From contig NZ_UAUU01000011.1 of the NCBI RefSeq assembly GCF_900457465.1, positions 186,001-250,000 of the forward strand: DNA of 64,000 nucleotides, read 5' to 3'. The notes beneath the pieces were generated by a model. It made no database searches. It saw only the letters and a list, made by a program, of their open reading frames with translations, and was not told the DNA's origin. Of the stretch, positions 1-8,350 are shown piece after piece. The first letter of the stretch is position 1; the number at the start of each line of letters is the position of its first letter. The stretch is from Sphingobacterium multivorum (GTDB lineage Bacteria; Bacteroidota; Bacteroidia; Sphingobacteriales; Sphingobacteriaceae). The position numbers were made by a program, and so were the translations under genes.

Positions 1-1
1 G

Positions 2-643
2 GACAGCCGTCAAAAGCTGCATCAGCTGATTAAAGAGCATCGTTATATTAAAGAGCTTTCGCAATATGGTCTGCCGGTGAGCAATAAGATTTTACTGCAC
101 GGTTATTCGGGTTGCGGAAAAACAACAACGGCGAAAGCGCTGGCTACAGCGCTTGAAAAACCAATTTATGTGTTGAATTTGAGCAACCTCATTTCTTCTC
201 GTATTGGCGAAACCTCGCAGCACATCAAACAGGTCTTTGATAAAGCAGGGCGTGAAAAAGCAGTTCTGTTTTTAGATGAATTCGATCAGATCGGAAAGGC
301 GCGGATTAGTGAAGAAAAGGATGTGGGTGAAATGCGCCGTCTCGTGAACACCATTATACAGCTGATCGATTATTTTCCTGCTGAAGCGGTATTGATTGCA
401 GCAACGAATCATCCTGAAATATTGGATACAGCCATTATCCGGCGGTTTCAGCTTCGTTTGGCTTTTGAGTTGCCGACCATAGTACAACTGGATGCCTATT
501 ATGATAAATTATTTACGCCATTTCCACATTATGCTGATGTCGTACAGCGACGCTATGGGATCTCCTATGCAGAGGCTAAGGACTATATTTACGATGCTGT
601 CAAATTCTTATTGATTGCTTCGCTGGAACAAAATCAACCTTAA
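2..643 (+). CDS. AAA-family ATPase, 5' end outside the window
   Basis: The frame is open from base 2, so the true start lies upstream and only the C-terminal part is present. It shows a Walker A motif (GYSGCGKT, about bases 107-130), a Walker B motif (VLFLDEFD), a sensor-1 stretch (AATNHPE) and an arginine-finger-like IIRRF, followed by a short helical lid. This is the classic AAA core of ATPases that remodel proteins. The core resembles stand-alone AAA proteins of the FtsH/CDC48 type, but no protease or partner domain is visible and the substrate cannot be named. A GTG at 77 could be mistaken for the start, but the P-loop lies only about ten codons after it, too close for a complete AAA domain. 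Confidence 0.85.
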   Translation, partial: DSRQKLHQLIKEHRYIKELSQYGLPVSNKILLHGYSGCGKTTTAKALATALEKPIYVLNLSNLISSRIGETSQHIKQVFDKAGREKAVLFLDEFDQIGKARISEEKDVGEMRRLVNTIIQLIDYFPAEAVLIAATNHPEILDTAIIRRFQLRLAFELPTIVQLDAYYDKLFTPFPHYADVVQRRYGISYAEAKDYIYDAVKFLLIASLEQNQP

Positions 644-684
644 TGGTTTTTTGAACGTTACGTTTCGGATGCCTAATAAAATAC

Positions 685-885
685 CAACTTCTGATAACAT
701 CTTTTTCTCTTATATGATACACTACTATTCGAACGCTCTGTTTGAGGTGCTCAGTAAAAATAACAACGTTTCATAAAAGATTTTTCTCTTATACGGTACG
801 CTGCTAATTGAGCGCTCTGTTTAAGACTCTTAATAGAAAATGACAATTTCTGATAAACTGTTTTATCTCCTATACGTTAGTCTGT
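685..885. repeat. Degenerate tandem repeat, about 80 bp, three copies
   Basis: This gene-free stretch of 464 bases between the ATPase and hsp20 contains three diverged copies of one unit, starting near 685, 764 and 843 (the last is partial). Shared words are TTTTTCTCTTATA (702 and 781; TTTATCTCCTATA at 862), CGCTCTGTTT (about 735 and 814) and TGATAA or ATAAAA near each copy start. The period is about 79-81 bases. No open frame of note runs through it. The function is unknown. Confidence 0.6.
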
Positions 886-960
886 GTATAGGGACAATTT
901 GGGATAGGGGGCAGGGAGCCCGCTAATGACCTATTGATCGCTAGGTAGTTGGAAACAGTT

Positions 961-1019
961 GTTTTTAAGACAAAATGACATTATTTTTTATTTTTAAATG
1001 ACATTTTGTCTTTTAAAAC
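961..1019. promoter_or_regulatory. Long inverted repeat upstream of hsp20
   Basis: A perfect 11-bp inverted repeat, AAGACAAAATG (967-977) and CATTTTGTCTT (1002-1012), extends outward and inward to arms of about 22 bases with few mismatches. It lies about 90 bases upstream of the hsp20 start. There is no T-run, so it is not an obvious terminator. It is a plausible operator for a heat-shock regulator. It is not the CIRCE element, which has TTAGCACTC arms. The regulatory role is inferred. Confidence 0.5.
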
Positions 1020-1093
1020 CTGCTGGTACGCAAATTGAATAGCTCTCTTCAAATAGGTAGAACAAAAAAAGCTTAACAATAAAATAAAAAATT

Positions 1094-1100
1094 AGGAGGA
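1094..1100 (+). promoter_or_regulatory. Strong Shine-Dalgarno before hsp20
   Basis: AGGAGGA lies 7 bases before the ATG at 1108. A near-perfect Shine-Dalgarno is unusual in Bacteroidota, where most genes lack one. It fixes the start of hsp20 and suggests high translation. Confidence 0.65.
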
Positions 1101-1107
1101 CAAAAAA

Positions 1108-1551
1108 ATGGCATTAATTAAATTCCCTACAAAAAGTTTAAACACGGATGCAGTAAATCCATTTGTGAACACTGTATTCGACAACTTATTCAATGATAAC
1201 TTCATCTCCGATCGTTTGGTGTCCCGTGTACCTGCGGTCAATATATCAGAAACTGAAAAATCCTTTAAAATTGAAATGGCAGCGCCTGGATTGGATAAAT
1301 CTGATTTTAAGATCAATGTCGATAAAAATCTAATTACCATTTCAGCTGAGAAAAAAGAGGAAAGTGTGAGTGAAGAAAAATTATACAGCAAAAAAGAATT
1401 CAATTATTCTTCGTTCTCAAGATCATTTACCTTGCCAGAGACCGTAGATTACAGCAATATCGAGGCTGCCTATGAAGGTGGTATATTAATTTTGACTGTT
1501 GGCAAAAAAGAAGATGCAATCATTGCAAAACGTTTGATTGAAGTTAAATAA
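1108..1551 (+). CDS. Hsp20/alpha-crystallin family small heat-shock protein
   Basis: A 147-residue ATP-independent holdase chaperone that binds unfolding proteins in the cytoplasm. The N-terminal arm runs to about residue 40, followed by the alpha-crystallin domain (about 42-145) with FKIEMAAPGLDKSDFKI, ITISAEKK and the A-x-x-x-G-G-I-L signature (AAYEGGILIL). Length is typical for the family. It has its own inverted-repeat regulatory region and a strong ribosome site upstream, and a terminator directly downstream, so it is probably monocistronic and stress-induced. The family assignment is firm; the regulator is not identified. Confidence 0.93.
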   Translation: MALIKFPTKSLNTDAVNPFVNTVFDNLFNDNFISDRLVSRVPAVNISETEKSFKIEMAAPGLDKSDFKINVDKNLITISAEKKEESVSEEKLYSKKEFNYSSFSRSFTLPETVDYSNIEAAYEGGILILTVGKKEDAIIAKRLIEVK

Positions 1552-1636
1552 TCCAGCAGCATACAAGAAATAGTTCATTTTGGGAATGACCAAAGGTGAG
1601 CAAAAGACAATAGTTTTTAGGTTTAGTTTATGTTTT

Positions 1637-1677
1637 AATCCCTCGGAATTCCGTTTGCGTTCCGAGGGATTTTTTTT
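1637..1677. terminator. Rho-independent terminator after hsp20
   Basis: A 12-bp perfect stem, AATCCCTCGGAA (1637-1648) and TTCCGAGGGATT (1660-1671), is followed by a run of T. It sits between convergent hsp20 and the thioesterase gene. The T-run favours termination of hsp20. Confidence 0.85.
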
Positions 1678-1706
1678 ATCAGGATGGTCCTGACATGATG
1701 AAAAGA

Positions 1707-2153
1707 CTATTCAGTTTCCGCATAGTTTTCAGATCGGGGAATTTTGGCGAGATAAGGCTCCATCTCTTCTGGTAACTTCGTTAATTTCCGCTTATGAAGG
1801 TCGAGCCAGGCTCCATCGACGTTGACGGTACAGCACAAAACTCCGTCATTACGAAAAACTTGGTGTATAAATGAGAAACGACTATTTGTTTTGTTGTATT
1901 TCGTCAGTTCTACTTTTACCTGTACATATTCATCTAAATGCACTTCTTTAAAATAGATGAGTTCTTCCCGAAATAAAATTGGACCGATATGAAATTCGGC
2001 AAATTTATCCAGTGAAAAGCCCATTTTGTTCAACATGTTACTGCGGGCCTGTGCGCAGATATCAGCGTAAGCAGAATGCCGCATATGTCTATTTGCATCG
2101 ATCTGCGCCCATATAATCTGACCTTGATAAAATATATTCTCCATAATCTTCAA
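1707..2153 (-). CDS. Acyl-CoA thioesterase, 4HBT hotdog family
   Basis: A 148-residue protein with the single hotdog-domain pattern of YbgC/4-hydroxybenzoyl-CoA thioesterases. The N-terminal WAQIDANRHMRHSAYAD matches the family's D-x-N-x-H-M active-site stretch, and the domain continues through ILFREELIYFKEV and the strand that precedes NVDGAWLD. The likely reaction is hydrolysis of an acyl-CoA thioester in the cytoplasm; the acyl chain cannot be told from sequence. ATG codons at 2153 and 2144 are both possible starts. It is convergent with hsp20 and divergent from the sigma factor gene, so it is probably transcribed alone. Confidence 0.85.
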   Translation of the reverse strand: MKIMENIFYQGQIIWAQIDANRHMRHSAYADICAQARSNMLNKMGFSLDKFAEFHIGPILFREELIYFKEVHLDEYVQVKVELTKYNKTNSRFSFIHQVFRNDGVLCCTVNVDGAWLDLHKRKLTKLPEEMEPYLAKIPRSENYAETE

Positions 2154-2261
2154 CGATTAGCCTCTTTTTTCATAACAATTTACATATTTTTAAATAAAGC
2201 TGTAACACTTTGTTTGTTTGCTATACTTATTACCTAAATATATTTAAAGAAAAATCGCTAG

Positions 2262-2765
2262 GTGAACCCATCAGAAATAGAATTTCTTCGACTGATTGAC
2301 GAGAATAAAGGTATTCTCGTTAAGGTGAGCCGTATGTATATGGATGATCATGAAGGGCGACAAGATCTGTATCAGGAGATCGTCTATCAGCTGTGGAAAT
2401 CCTATGCAACATTTAAGCAACAGAGTAAATTTTCAACGTGGATGTACCGTGTTGCCCTCAATACCGCAATGGTATTCTTAAAAAAAGAAAAGAAACATCA
2501 GATTTATGATACGTTAGAGGAACGACATGATTTTGCAGAAGAAGCTTACGATACCGATAAAGATGAGCAACTGAACGTTTTTTATCAGGCCGTTCAAGAG
2601 CTCAACGCCATTGAAAAAGCCCTGATATTTTTGTTTTTGGAAGGTCAGAGTCATCGCGAGATTGCAGAAAATCTGGGTATATCGGAAGTCAATGCCCGCG
2701 TAAAATTAAACCGCACGAAGGAGCGAATTCAACAAATCATTAAAAAATACAAGTATGAATTTTGA
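2262..2765 (+). CDS. ECF-type RNA polymerase sigma factor
   Basis: A 167-residue sigma-70 family protein with region 2 (about residues 15-85: DLYQEIVYQLWKSY, FSTWMYRVALNTAM) and region 4 (about 110-160: LIFLFLEGQSHREIAENLGISEVNARVKLNR, a helix-turn-helix). It directs RNA polymerase to a specific promoter set. The start is GTG at 2262, the only in-frame start that keeps all of region 2. The stop overlaps the next gene by 11 bases, so the two are translationally coupled. The partner membrane protein suggests control by sequestration, but it lacks a recognisable anti-sigma domain. Confidence 0.88.
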   Translation: MNPSEIEFLRLIDENKGILVKVSRMYMDDHEGRQDLYQEIVYQLWKSYATFKQQSKFSTWMYRVALNTAMVFLKKEKKHQIYDTLEERHDFAEEAYDTDKDEQLNVFYQAVQELNAIEKALIFLFLEGQSHREIAENLGISEVNARVKLNRTKERIQQIIKKYKYEF

Positions 2766-3396
2766 TGAGTTAAAAAAATCTTGGCAGCAACAGCCTACAG
2801 ACGAGGATTTACAGAATCCAAATCTCAAATACTATAAGGAAGTCGGCAATATCATGGGTAAGCTGCGCAAGAATATCAAACGTGAGTTTATCTCTTGGGC
2901 CGTGTGTATGGGCTTTCTGTTTTTGGTGCCCATCTTACCGATATATAAGATTGAAGGTTATGCTGCATTTGCCTATTACTTTTTTATCGTACAGATATCC
3001 TTATCTAGTCTTTTATATTATCGGAGGTTCTTTTATTTGGTAAAGAGTACGAAAAAGATCGAGTTGTTGGCTTCTAAAGAACACTTGCTCAAATTGTATT
3101 ACGATTTGAAGTATGCCGTAGAGACCTATCGGATCGCGGCCTACGTGATGATACCGCAAGCTCTATTTCTTTATCTTATTATGATCGCACAGAATCGGAC
3201 TACCGTCTGGTTTGATCGATTATACCATTTCAAGGAAACTTTCCAACAGGATCCAAACTTTATTGTGTGGATGATCCTTTCCGCAATTGCTTCCATTATT
3301 CTTGTTGTTGGTCTGACAGAATTTATGATTCGTGCTTATTATAGCAATTATATTACACAGATAAAGGAAAAGCTAGATCAAATGGAAGCCGAATAG
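2755..3396 (+). CDS. Membrane protein paired with sigma factor
   Basis: A 213-residue protein with a short cytoplasmic N-terminus (DELKKSWQQQPTDE), two closely spaced membrane segments near residues 46-90, two more near 125-145 and 168-192, and a charged coiled C-terminus. The N-terminal pattern is common in Bacteroidota proteins encoded just after ECF sigma factors. Overlap with the sigma gene argues for one operon. It may be an anti-sigma factor or a membrane sensor. I do not recognise a catalytic domain, so the role is inferred from context only. Confidence 0.7.
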   Translation: MNFDELKKSWQQQPTDEDLQNPNLKYYKEVGNIMGKLRKNIKREFISWAVCMGFLFLVPILPIYKIEGYAAFAYYFFIVQISLSSLLYYRRFFYLVKSTKKIELLASKEHLLKLYYDLKYAVETYRIAAYVMIPQALFLYLIMIAQNRTTVWFDRLYHFKETFQQDPNFIVWMILSAIASIILVVGLTEFMIRAYYSNYITQIKEKLDQMEAE

Positions 3397-3601
3397 TTTA
3401 CAACGTCCTTGTATTTATTTTATGCTGTTGAAGACTTGATTTTCCGTTCAAAATGGCTCGAACTAAAATAGGTAAGGTTTTTGTTTCATCTCCTTCTGAT
3501 TAGTTTTTTTAGTCCATATGGAATATCCGCTTCATTTTATGCTTGTTTGCTTTTTGGGGCATGGATATTTCGTATATTGTCATTGAAAACCATTGTCCGT
3601 T

Positions 3602-5254
3602 ATGTTTAATCCGACAAAGAAGTTACAGCGCAGTTCCCAGATCTTAAGTATATTGGCCAAATATGGTTTTAAAGATGCGATCGCTCGATTGCCGTGGAAG
3701 GGACCCCGATCTGCTGTAGAACATGCTATTGACGTCGATAATATCAGTGTTTATGCCCGTATTCGCATGGCTCTTGAGGAGCTCGGTCCGGCTTTTATCA
3801 AGCTTGGACAATCAGCTTCGACGCGGGAGGGGTTGTTGCCCAAAGATCTCGTAGATGAACTTAAGCGCCTTGAGGATAATGTTCCCCCTTTTGAAGTGGA
3901 TATTAAATCTTATCTCAAAGAAGAACTTGAGCTGGATATTGATGGGCATTTCCAGGAGATTACTGCCGAACCTTTTGCTGCGGCCTCTATCGCACAGGTA
4001 TATCGCGCAATCTTAAAAGATGGAACCCAAGTCGTTTTAAAAGTCCGCCGTCCTGGCATCGATGAGGTTATGCGCTGTGATCTGGCACTTATGCGTGATA
4101 TTGCCAAAATCCTAACCATGTACAATGATGTACTGGAAAACCTTAACCTTCTGCTGATTGTTGAATCTTTCGCTACGACCATGCAGGAAGAGATGTCCCT
4201 GGTGATTGAGCGGCATAACATCGAACGCTTCACAAAGAACTTTAAAGGAAATAAACTGATCATGGTACCCCGTGTTTATCCTGAACTCTCGTCGGACCAT
4301 GTTCTTTGCATGGAATATCTCGATGGTTTCAAGGTAAATGATGCCGATGAAATTAAGCGTCGGGGAATGGATGTCCAAACGCTGGTAAAAAATGGGATCA
4401 ATTTATACCTTGAGCAAGTGATTATCCATGGTTTCTTTCATGGCGATCCGCATCCCGGCAATATGATGGTGATGCCGGATGGGCGGATTGCTTTTTTGGA
4501 TTTCGGAAATATGGGTAAATTATTGGGGATAGACCGTAGGCAGCTTGAAGAGTTTATTCAATCGGCTATTTCCGAAGATGCTGTCCGGCTTGCTGACGTA
4601 ATTGAAGACGTTGCCGTGGTGAGCCATATTCCGGATCGTAACCGGTTTGAAAGATCCCTATATGAGATTTTCGATATGATTGATAATGTATCTCTCGGGG
4701 ATCTTAGCTTAGATTTATTGTTCAATAAATTGTGGAACATCATTGGTGACAACCGCTTGTATTTTCCGGAATATATTTATCAGTTGATGCGGGGCATTTC
4801 GTTGATGGAAGGTATTGGACGCCAGTTATATCCCGATCTTAATATTATGGAGAGTATCAAGCCCTTTGCACGTAGGATTATGATGGAGCGGCTCTCTCCA
4901 GAGGCAATCTTCAAAAAAGGAAAACATAAAGTTGAATCTTTTGCGCGCGATGTCGAAAAACTTCCTGAAGATATGCGCGCCCTTGTGCGCTTATTTCGAA
5001 CAGGAAATTTTACACTCAACCACCGTCTGATCAGTGCGCGATCTTTTAATGCTATTTTACGCAAGGGGGTCAATCGTATTGTCATCGGAATTATGTTTAT
5101 GTCACTCAATTTACTAGGTGGGATGATTATTGTCGCACGCGTAGAACCACAGTGGTGGGGAATTCCCATTTTTGCTTGGATATGCCTTGGCTCAGCATGG
5201 GTCTTTGCCATATATTTATTTGTTGCTATGATCCGAGCAAAGGACAACGATTAA
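3602..5254 (+). CDS. ABC1/UbiB/AarF family atypical protein kinase
   Basis: A protein of about 550 residues with the ABC1 kinase-like fold. It shows the family's K-x-G-Q motif (FIKLGQSAS), an Ala-rich nucleotide loop (AAASIAQVYRA), the catalytic HGDPHPGN, the metal-binding DFGNMG, and two C-terminal membrane helices (about residues 495-545). UbiB proteins support isoprenoid quinone synthesis or distribution; in this phylum the quinone would be menaquinone. The ATG at 3602 is preferred, but a TTG at 3593 gives three more residues. It stands alone, with 200 bases of AT-rich DNA before it. The exact substrate is unknown for the family. Confidence 0.88.
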   Translation: MFNPTKKLQRSSQILSILAKYGFKDAIARLPWKGPRSAVEHAIDVDNISVYARIRMALEELGPAFIKLGQSASTREGLLPKDLVDELKRLEDNVPPFEVDIKSYLKEELELDIDGHFQEITAEPFAAASIAQVYRAILKDGTQVVLKVRRPGIDEVMRCDLALMRDIAKILTMYNDVLENLNLLLIVESFATTMQEEMSLVIERHNIERFTKNFKGNKLIMVPRVYPELSSDHVLCMEYLDGFKVNDADEIKRRGMDVQTLVKNGINLYLEQVIIHGFFHGDPHPGNMMVMPDGRIAFLDFGNMGKLLGIDRRQLEEFIQSAISEDAVRLADVIEDVAVVSHIPDRNRFERSLYEIFDMIDNVSLGDLSLDLLFNKLWNIIGDNRLYFPEYIYQLMRGISLMEGIGRQLYPDLNIMESIKPFARRIMMERLSPEAIFKKGKHKVESFARDVEKLPEDMRALVRLFRTGNFTLNHRLISARSFNAILRKGVNRIVIGIMFMSLNLLGGMIIVARVEPQWWGIPIFAWICLGSAWVFAIYLFVAMIRAKDND

Positions 5255-5331
5255 CCGGGGTTAGAACGCATTTTCAGCCATGATGATTGGCTATGCATAC
5301 ATACACGCTATAAAATAAAAAATAAAAAGAT

Positions 5332-6117
5332 ATGGAAATCAATCTAAATGGGAAAAAAGCCCTGATCGGAGCGAGCTCTGCTGGTATAGGTGCAGGTATT
5401 GCCCAAGTGCTTGCCTCATGTGGCGTATCTGTAACATTGGCTTCCCGACAGGAGGAAAAGCTACAACGTACCTGTGAAGGTCTTGATACCTCCAAAGGAC
5501 AGGTACACCAATATATCGTGGTGGACTACAATGATCACGAAGCATACAAAAAGCAGATAACACATTATTTTGAGTCGAATAAGGTTGATATTTTAATCAA
5601 CAATTCGAATGGGCCGCAAGCAGGAACCATAGACCAAAAAAATTTGGCGGATTACCAGCATGCTTTTGAACTCTTATTTCAAAATCACTGTTACACGACC
5701 TCATGTGCGCTGCCTTATATGTTGGCAAATCGATACGGACGTATTATTAATGTGTCTTCTTCAACTGTGAAAGAACCGGTATCTAATTTAGTGTTGTCTA
5801 ATACGATCCGTACAGCATTGCTTAGCTGGAGTAAATCGCTGGCAACGGATGTCGCTAAAGAAGGGGTGACGGTCAATAGCATCTTGACAGGCCTTTTTGA
5901 TACGGACCGTATCCAGTCGCTAACCAACCTTGACGCTCAACGTATGGGTATATCCTACGAGGAAGCGCTACAATTGCGGTTGAAACAGGTTCCTGCGCAG
6001 CGTCTGGGTAAATCTGAAGAATACGGTTATCTCGTCGCTTTCCTTTGCTCCGAATATGCAAGTTATCTGACTGGAGCCAATATTCCTCTGGACGGCGGGA
6101 TGTTAAAAGGCTTATAA
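5332..6117 (+). CDS. SDR family oxidoreductase with altered active site
   Basis: A 261-residue short-chain dehydrogenase/reductase. The cofactor motif GASSAGIGAGIA is at residues 13-24, NNS replaces the usual NNAG, and the C-terminus has the typical SEYASYLTGANIPLDGG. The catalytic block reads NVSSS, then a region where SNTIR falls where YxxxK is expected (aligned back from WSKSLA). The active Tyr and Lys therefore appear replaced by Ser and Arg. It may use a different mechanism or act as a binding protein. The fold assignment is secure; the reaction and substrate are not. It is followed by a non-coding stretch and a terminator belonging to the opposite strand. Confidence 0.85.
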   Translation: MEINLNGKKALIGASSAGIGAGIAQVLASCGVSVTLASRQEEKLQRTCEGLDTSKGQVHQYIVVDYNDHEAYKKQITHYFESNKVDILINNSNGPQAGTIDQKNLADYQHAFELLFQNHCYTTSCALPYMLANRYGRIINVSSSTVKEPVSNLVLSNTIRTALLSWSKSLATDVAKEGVTVNSILTGLFDTDRIQSLTNLDAQRMGISYEEALQLRLKQVPAQRLGKSEEYGYLVAFLCSEYASYLTGANIPLDGGMLKGL

Positions 6118-6209
6118 AAAATGAGCTGCTCAATTACGTCAGGTCAAAGCCCTTGATTTGAGCATTCCATAGCTGATTGCTGTAGCCAGAACTCGGTGTA
6201 AAATTGCAT

Positions 6210-6243
6210 AAAAAGGGGTGTCCAATCCGTTTGGACACCCCTT
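6210..6243 (-). terminator. Rho-independent terminator of yceI-like gene
   Basis: A perfect 13-bp stem, AAGGGGTGTCCAA (6213-6225) and TTGGACACCCCTT (6231-6243), with an A-run on the plus strand that becomes a T-run in minus-strand transcripts. It lies 28 bases past the end of the minus-strand YceI gene. Confidence 0.85.
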
Positions 6244-6270
6244 AATGTTAGTGTGATTTATTATTTTCAA

Positions 6271-6864
6271 TTAGTTCAACACCAATTCGGTGTTGACAAT
6301 GATGTCGACATCAGAAGCATCCGCTTCTACACCTGAAGGTAATTTATCATTGTATTTCATGCCGAAATCCTGACGGTTAATTTTTGTTTTAGCTGTAAAT
6401 CCAGCACGTGTTTTTCCCCAAGGATCCGTAATGATTCCACCGTTTTGTATTACCTCGAAAGTTACTTTTTTCGTTACATCACGGATCGTCAGATCCGCTA
6501 TCATCACATATTTTCCTTTTACTTTCGCATTTTTAAAACTGATAGACTTTAATGTCATTTTAGGGAATTTTTCCGCAGCAAAAAAATCATCGGTCTTCAA
6601 GTGGTTGTCACGTGCAGCAATGCGCGTATCGATACTGTTGACGTCGATAGAGAAATTAACTTTGGCATTATTGAAACTTGTTCCTGTTGGGGTTTCAACT
6701 GTTCCTTCTACCTTAGTAAATTCACCATCAACAAAGCTGATACCAAGGTGTTTTACATCAAATCTTGCGTTGGTATGTGCAGGGTCTGCAGACCATTTTA
6801 CTTGTGCCACAGCAACATTAACCATTAATACTGCTACTGCCAGAATTTGGAAAAATTTATTCAT
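6271..6864 (-). CDS. YceI family periplasmic lipid-binding protein
   Basis: A 197-residue protein with a signal peptide ending in VAVAQ (about residue 21) and the whole YceI lipocalin-like beta-barrel: W-x-x-D-P-A-H-T at the start, FDVKHLGISFVDGEF, RDNHLKTDDFFAAEKFP in the middle, and NRQDFGMKYN near the end. YceI proteins bind polyisoprenoid-like lipids in the periplasm and are often stress-induced. A Crp-family regulator gene lies just upstream on the same strand, about 105 bases away, and may control it. The family call is firm; the ligand is not known here. Confidence 0.92.
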   Translation of the reverse strand: MNKFFQILAVAVLMVNVAVAQVKWSADPAHTNARFDVKHLGISFVDGEFTKVEGTVETPTGTSFNNAKVNFSIDVNSIDTRIAARDNHLKTDDFFAAEKFPKMTLKSISFKNAKVKGKYVMIADLTIRDVTKKVTFEVIQNGGIITDPWGKTRAGFTAKTKINRQDFGMKYNDKLPSGVEADASDVDIIVNTELVLN

Positions 6865-6969
6865 CTTATTTTCTTTTTTTATTTATCTAACCTTCAAAAG
6901 TTTAAATTGTTTGTTTGAACAAGCTTCTGCAAAGGTGGGATAAACAGACAAAGAAAAAATTGATGTAGG

Positions 6970-7557
6970 TCAAGAATTTCGATTCGGCTTTAAGATCTGC
7001 CTTTTTAGGCGGCTAAGAAACTCCTGCGTAACACCAAGATAGGAGGCTAATTGCATATTGGAGATCCTCGGATAGATTTTAGGGTACCTTTTGATGAAAT
7101 CCAGATAGCGTTCCTGTGCAGTGAAACCTATGCTCGAGATAATACGGTGCTGCGATGCGATTTGCGCACGTTGTGCCATAATCCTGGAGAGTTTCTCGAA
7201 GATGGGATGATCTTCGTAAAGTTTGTCCTTAGCCTTTTTTGAAAGGGTCAGGACGACGGAGTTTTCCAGGGCCTGAATGTTTTGGAGGGCCGGCTCCTGA
7301 TAATTGAAGCTGGCAATATCACCGATCCACCAATCTTCAATTGCAAACTGTAGGATATGTTCAATCCCATCGGCGGTGACATAGAATGATTTAAATAAAC
7401 CGCTGATTACGTATGCTTCATGGTGGCATACCTCGCCTGCCCGGAGAAAGTATTCTTTTTTCTTTATTTTCCGTACCTGATAACGTGAGACGATGTCATT
7501 TAGTTCTTCCTCAGTGACATCAATACGCTGTTTTACAAATTCCCTGAATTGTTCCAT
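6970..7557 (-). CDS. Crp/Fnr family transcriptional regulator
   Basis: A 195-residue regulator with an N-terminal cyclic-nucleotide-binding-like barrel (about 20-120; KKKEYFLRAGEVCHHEAYVISGLFKSF) and a C-terminal winged helix (ISNMQLASYLGVTQEFLSRLKRQ). The barrel lacks an obvious phosphate-binding cassette of the Crp R-A-x-L type, so it may not bind cAMP. This is common for Bacteroidota members of the family, which respond to oxygen, redox or other signals. The gene precedes yceI on the same strand. Upstream is a 246-base region that separates it from the divergent GNAT gene. Confidence 0.88.
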   Translation of the reverse strand: MEQFREFVKQRIDVTEEELNDIVSRYQVRKIKKKEYFLRAGEVCHHEAYVISGLFKSFYVTADGIEHILQFAIEDWWIGDIASFNYQEPALQNIQALENSVVLTLSKKAKDKLYEDHPIFEKLSRIMAQRAQIASQHRIISSIGFTAQERYLDFIKRYPKIYPRISNMQLASYLGVTQEFLSRLKRQILKPNRNS

Positions 7558-7803
7558 TTGGCTGTAAAATACGAATTTTTTGCCATGCTAATTGAATAAG
7601 TTGTCCAATTCCTATCAATTCTAAGGTAAAATAATTCAGTTGCAGGGGATTTCTTGCATTCAATTTTGTCAACACGGTGATAAAATCTACATCTTGGTGT
7701 AATATTTGACCGGATATTCGCAAAATTCAGATAGTTTGATCAATAATTGGTATCTTTTGTCAGATTTAAAATCTTTGAATTGCTATAACTATAAAAGTGT
7801 CTC

Positions 7804-8343
7804 ATGAAGTTTGTCGCCCCCAACACCCTTGAAAATGATAAGGTCGTATTACGCATCATCGAACCAACGGATTTTGATACGCTGTATCAGGTTGCCAAAG
7901 ATCCCCTGATCTGGGAACAGCATCCCAATAAGGATCGCTGGAAGGAAGAGGTTTTTCAGGGATTTTTTGAAGGGGCCTTGGAAAGTAAGGCTGCTTATTT
8001 GATCCTGGATAAGGAAAGTGGAGCCTGCATTGGGAGCACCCGGTACTATGGACTTGATGAGGCGGAAAAATCTATTTTTGTTGGATATACGTTTTATGCC
8101 CGTGCGTATTGGGGGGCAGGAATTAATCCCTTGGTCAAAGAGATGATGTTTGACTTTGCCTTCAACTTTGTGGATCGAATCTATCTGCATGTGGGGGCAG
8201 AAAACTATCGTTCTCAGAAGGCCGTGGAACGTTTGGGCGCTATTAAAGTGGCCGAAAAGATGGTCAGCTATGTAAATGAGCCAGAACGTAAAAATTTTGA
8301 ATACGCATTGGAAAAATCCGCTTGGCGGCGGATCAAGAGATAA
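7804..8343 (+). CDS. GNAT family N-acetyltransferase (RimJ/RimL-like)
   Basis: A 179-residue acetyltransferase. It opens with LENDKVVLRIIEPTDFDTLYQVAKDP, typical of the RimJ/RimL branch, and has the acetyl-CoA loop region YTFYARAYWGAGINPLVKEMM and the C-terminal ENYRSQKAVERLGAIKV that closes the fold. It transfers acetyl groups from acetyl-CoA to an amine, possibly a protein N-terminus; the substrate cannot be inferred. It ends 7 bases before the convergent DUF1634 gene, so the two must share or lack a terminator. Confidence 0.88.
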   Translation: MKFVAPNTLENDKVVLRIIEPTDFDTLYQVAKDPLIWEQHPNKDRWKEEVFQGFFEGALESKAAYLILDKESGACIGSTRYYGLDEAEKSIFVGYTFYARAYWGAGINPLVKEMMFDFAFNFVDRIYLHVGAENYRSQKAVERLGAIKVAEKMVSYVNEPERKNFEYALEKSAWRRIKR

Positions 8344-8350
8344 AGCCTTA

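Noticed and set aside
961..1019. CIRCE heat-shock element before hsp20
   Set aside because: The arms are AAGACAAAATG, not TTAGCACTC, and the spacer is 24 rather than 9 bases.
4780..5247. 155-residue minus-strand frame inside the UbiB-like gene
   Set aside because: The plus-strand frame carries all ABC1 motifs and the C-terminal membrane helices; the reverse frame has none.
6431..6943. 170-residue plus-strand frame over the YceI gene
   Set aside because: It is antisense to a well-supported family protein and has no recognisable motif.
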